Assembly (NCBI GenBank): GCA_021798655.1
Contig: JAJZFE010000373.1
Span: forward strand, 1-5,073
DNA: 5,073 nucleotides
DNA from: Acidobacteriota bacterium
GTDB taxonomy: Bacteria > Acidobacteriota > Terriglobia > Terriglobales > Acidobacteriaceae
Reading direction: 5' to 3'
The notes under the pieces are model-generated. The model worked only from the letters and a program-made list of their open reading frames with translations, searched no databases and was not told where the DNA came from. Positions 5,061 to 5,073 of the stretch are shown in pieces. Position 1 is the stretch's first letter; each line of letters starts with the position of its first letter. A program made the position numbers and the translations under genes.

Positions 5061-5073
5061 ATGCGTAAGAAGG
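5061..5073 (+). CDS. Probable 5' end of a gene of unknown function (partial)
   Basis: The window ends four codons into a possible gene reading MRKK, a common start for exported or membrane proteins. AGGAG (5047-5051) lies nine bases upstream of the ATG at 5061, a good Shine-Dalgarno spacing. A competing ATG at 5056 is only four bases from the AGGAG and would give MRCVRR. Too little sequence is present to say what it encodes, and it may not be a gene at all. Confidence 0.4.

Noticed and set aside
4949..5068. Plus-strand 39-codon frame starting GTG and overlapping the ATG at 5061
   Set aside because: It lacks a ribosome binding site and follows an in-frame stop closely. Its overlap with the next start could suggest coupling, but the evidence is too thin to call a gene.
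1..5073. CRISPR arrays, tRNA or rRNA genes, insertion sequences, attachment sites
   Set aside because: I saw no repeat-spacer pattern, cloverleaf, rRNA segment, transposase or terminal repeats. The only defence or stability-type element is the vapBC pair.

Overview
The window looks like chromosomal DNA of a moderately high-GC, free-living Gram-negative bacterium. The style of the duplicated, cysteine-paired secreted lipoprotein, the glutamine synthetase variant and the promoter-like elements suggest an acidobacterium (Terriglobia/Acidobacteriaceae type). That assignment is an inference from sequence character and no search was run.

Layout. (1) 1-234 (+): C-terminal end of a short-chain dehydrogenase/reductase, cut by the window edge. 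(2) 246-1879 (-): a compact three-gene unit read right to left. It holds a Phd/YefM-type antitoxin (vapB-like), a PIN-domain toxin (vapC-like) overlapping it by 4 bp, and an N-carbamoylputrescine amidase (aguB) starting only 3 bp after the toxin stop. A perfect 8+8 bp inverted repeat covers the antitoxin start and flanks its ribosome binding site, as expected of an autoregulatory operator. (3) 1880-2231: a 352-bp divergent intergenic region holding the TA promoter/operator and the upstream region of glnA. (4) 2232-3662 (+): a complete type I glutamine synthetase lacking the adenylylation-loop motif, closed by a textbook intrinsic terminator at 3689-3720. (5) 3754-4665 (+): a lipoprotein with two similar beta-rich halves, each with one cysteine pair. 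Its probable promoter overlaps the U-tract of the glnA terminator and points to a leaderless mRNA. (6) 4666-4719: a bipartite hairpin without a U-tract. (7) 4720-5060: mostly non-coding or decayed sequence, with a minus-strand frame ending in a convincing membrane helix plus basic tail. (8) 5061-end (+): the probable first codons of another gene, preceded by a good Shine-Dalgarno.

How the parts relate. glnA fixes ammonia into glutamine, and aguB performs the last step of the agmatine-to-putrescine route, releasing ammonia and CO2. Both concern nitrogen, but they are divergently placed and separated by the TA module, so a shared purpose is not shown. The most interesting points are the fusion of a polyamine gene to a toxin-antitoxin operon, the terminator/promoter overlap with a likely leaderless lipoprotein, and the duplicated lipoprotein domain. 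I did not find a clearly new multi-gene system; everything major belongs to recognisable families except the lipoprotein and the 3' tail region.
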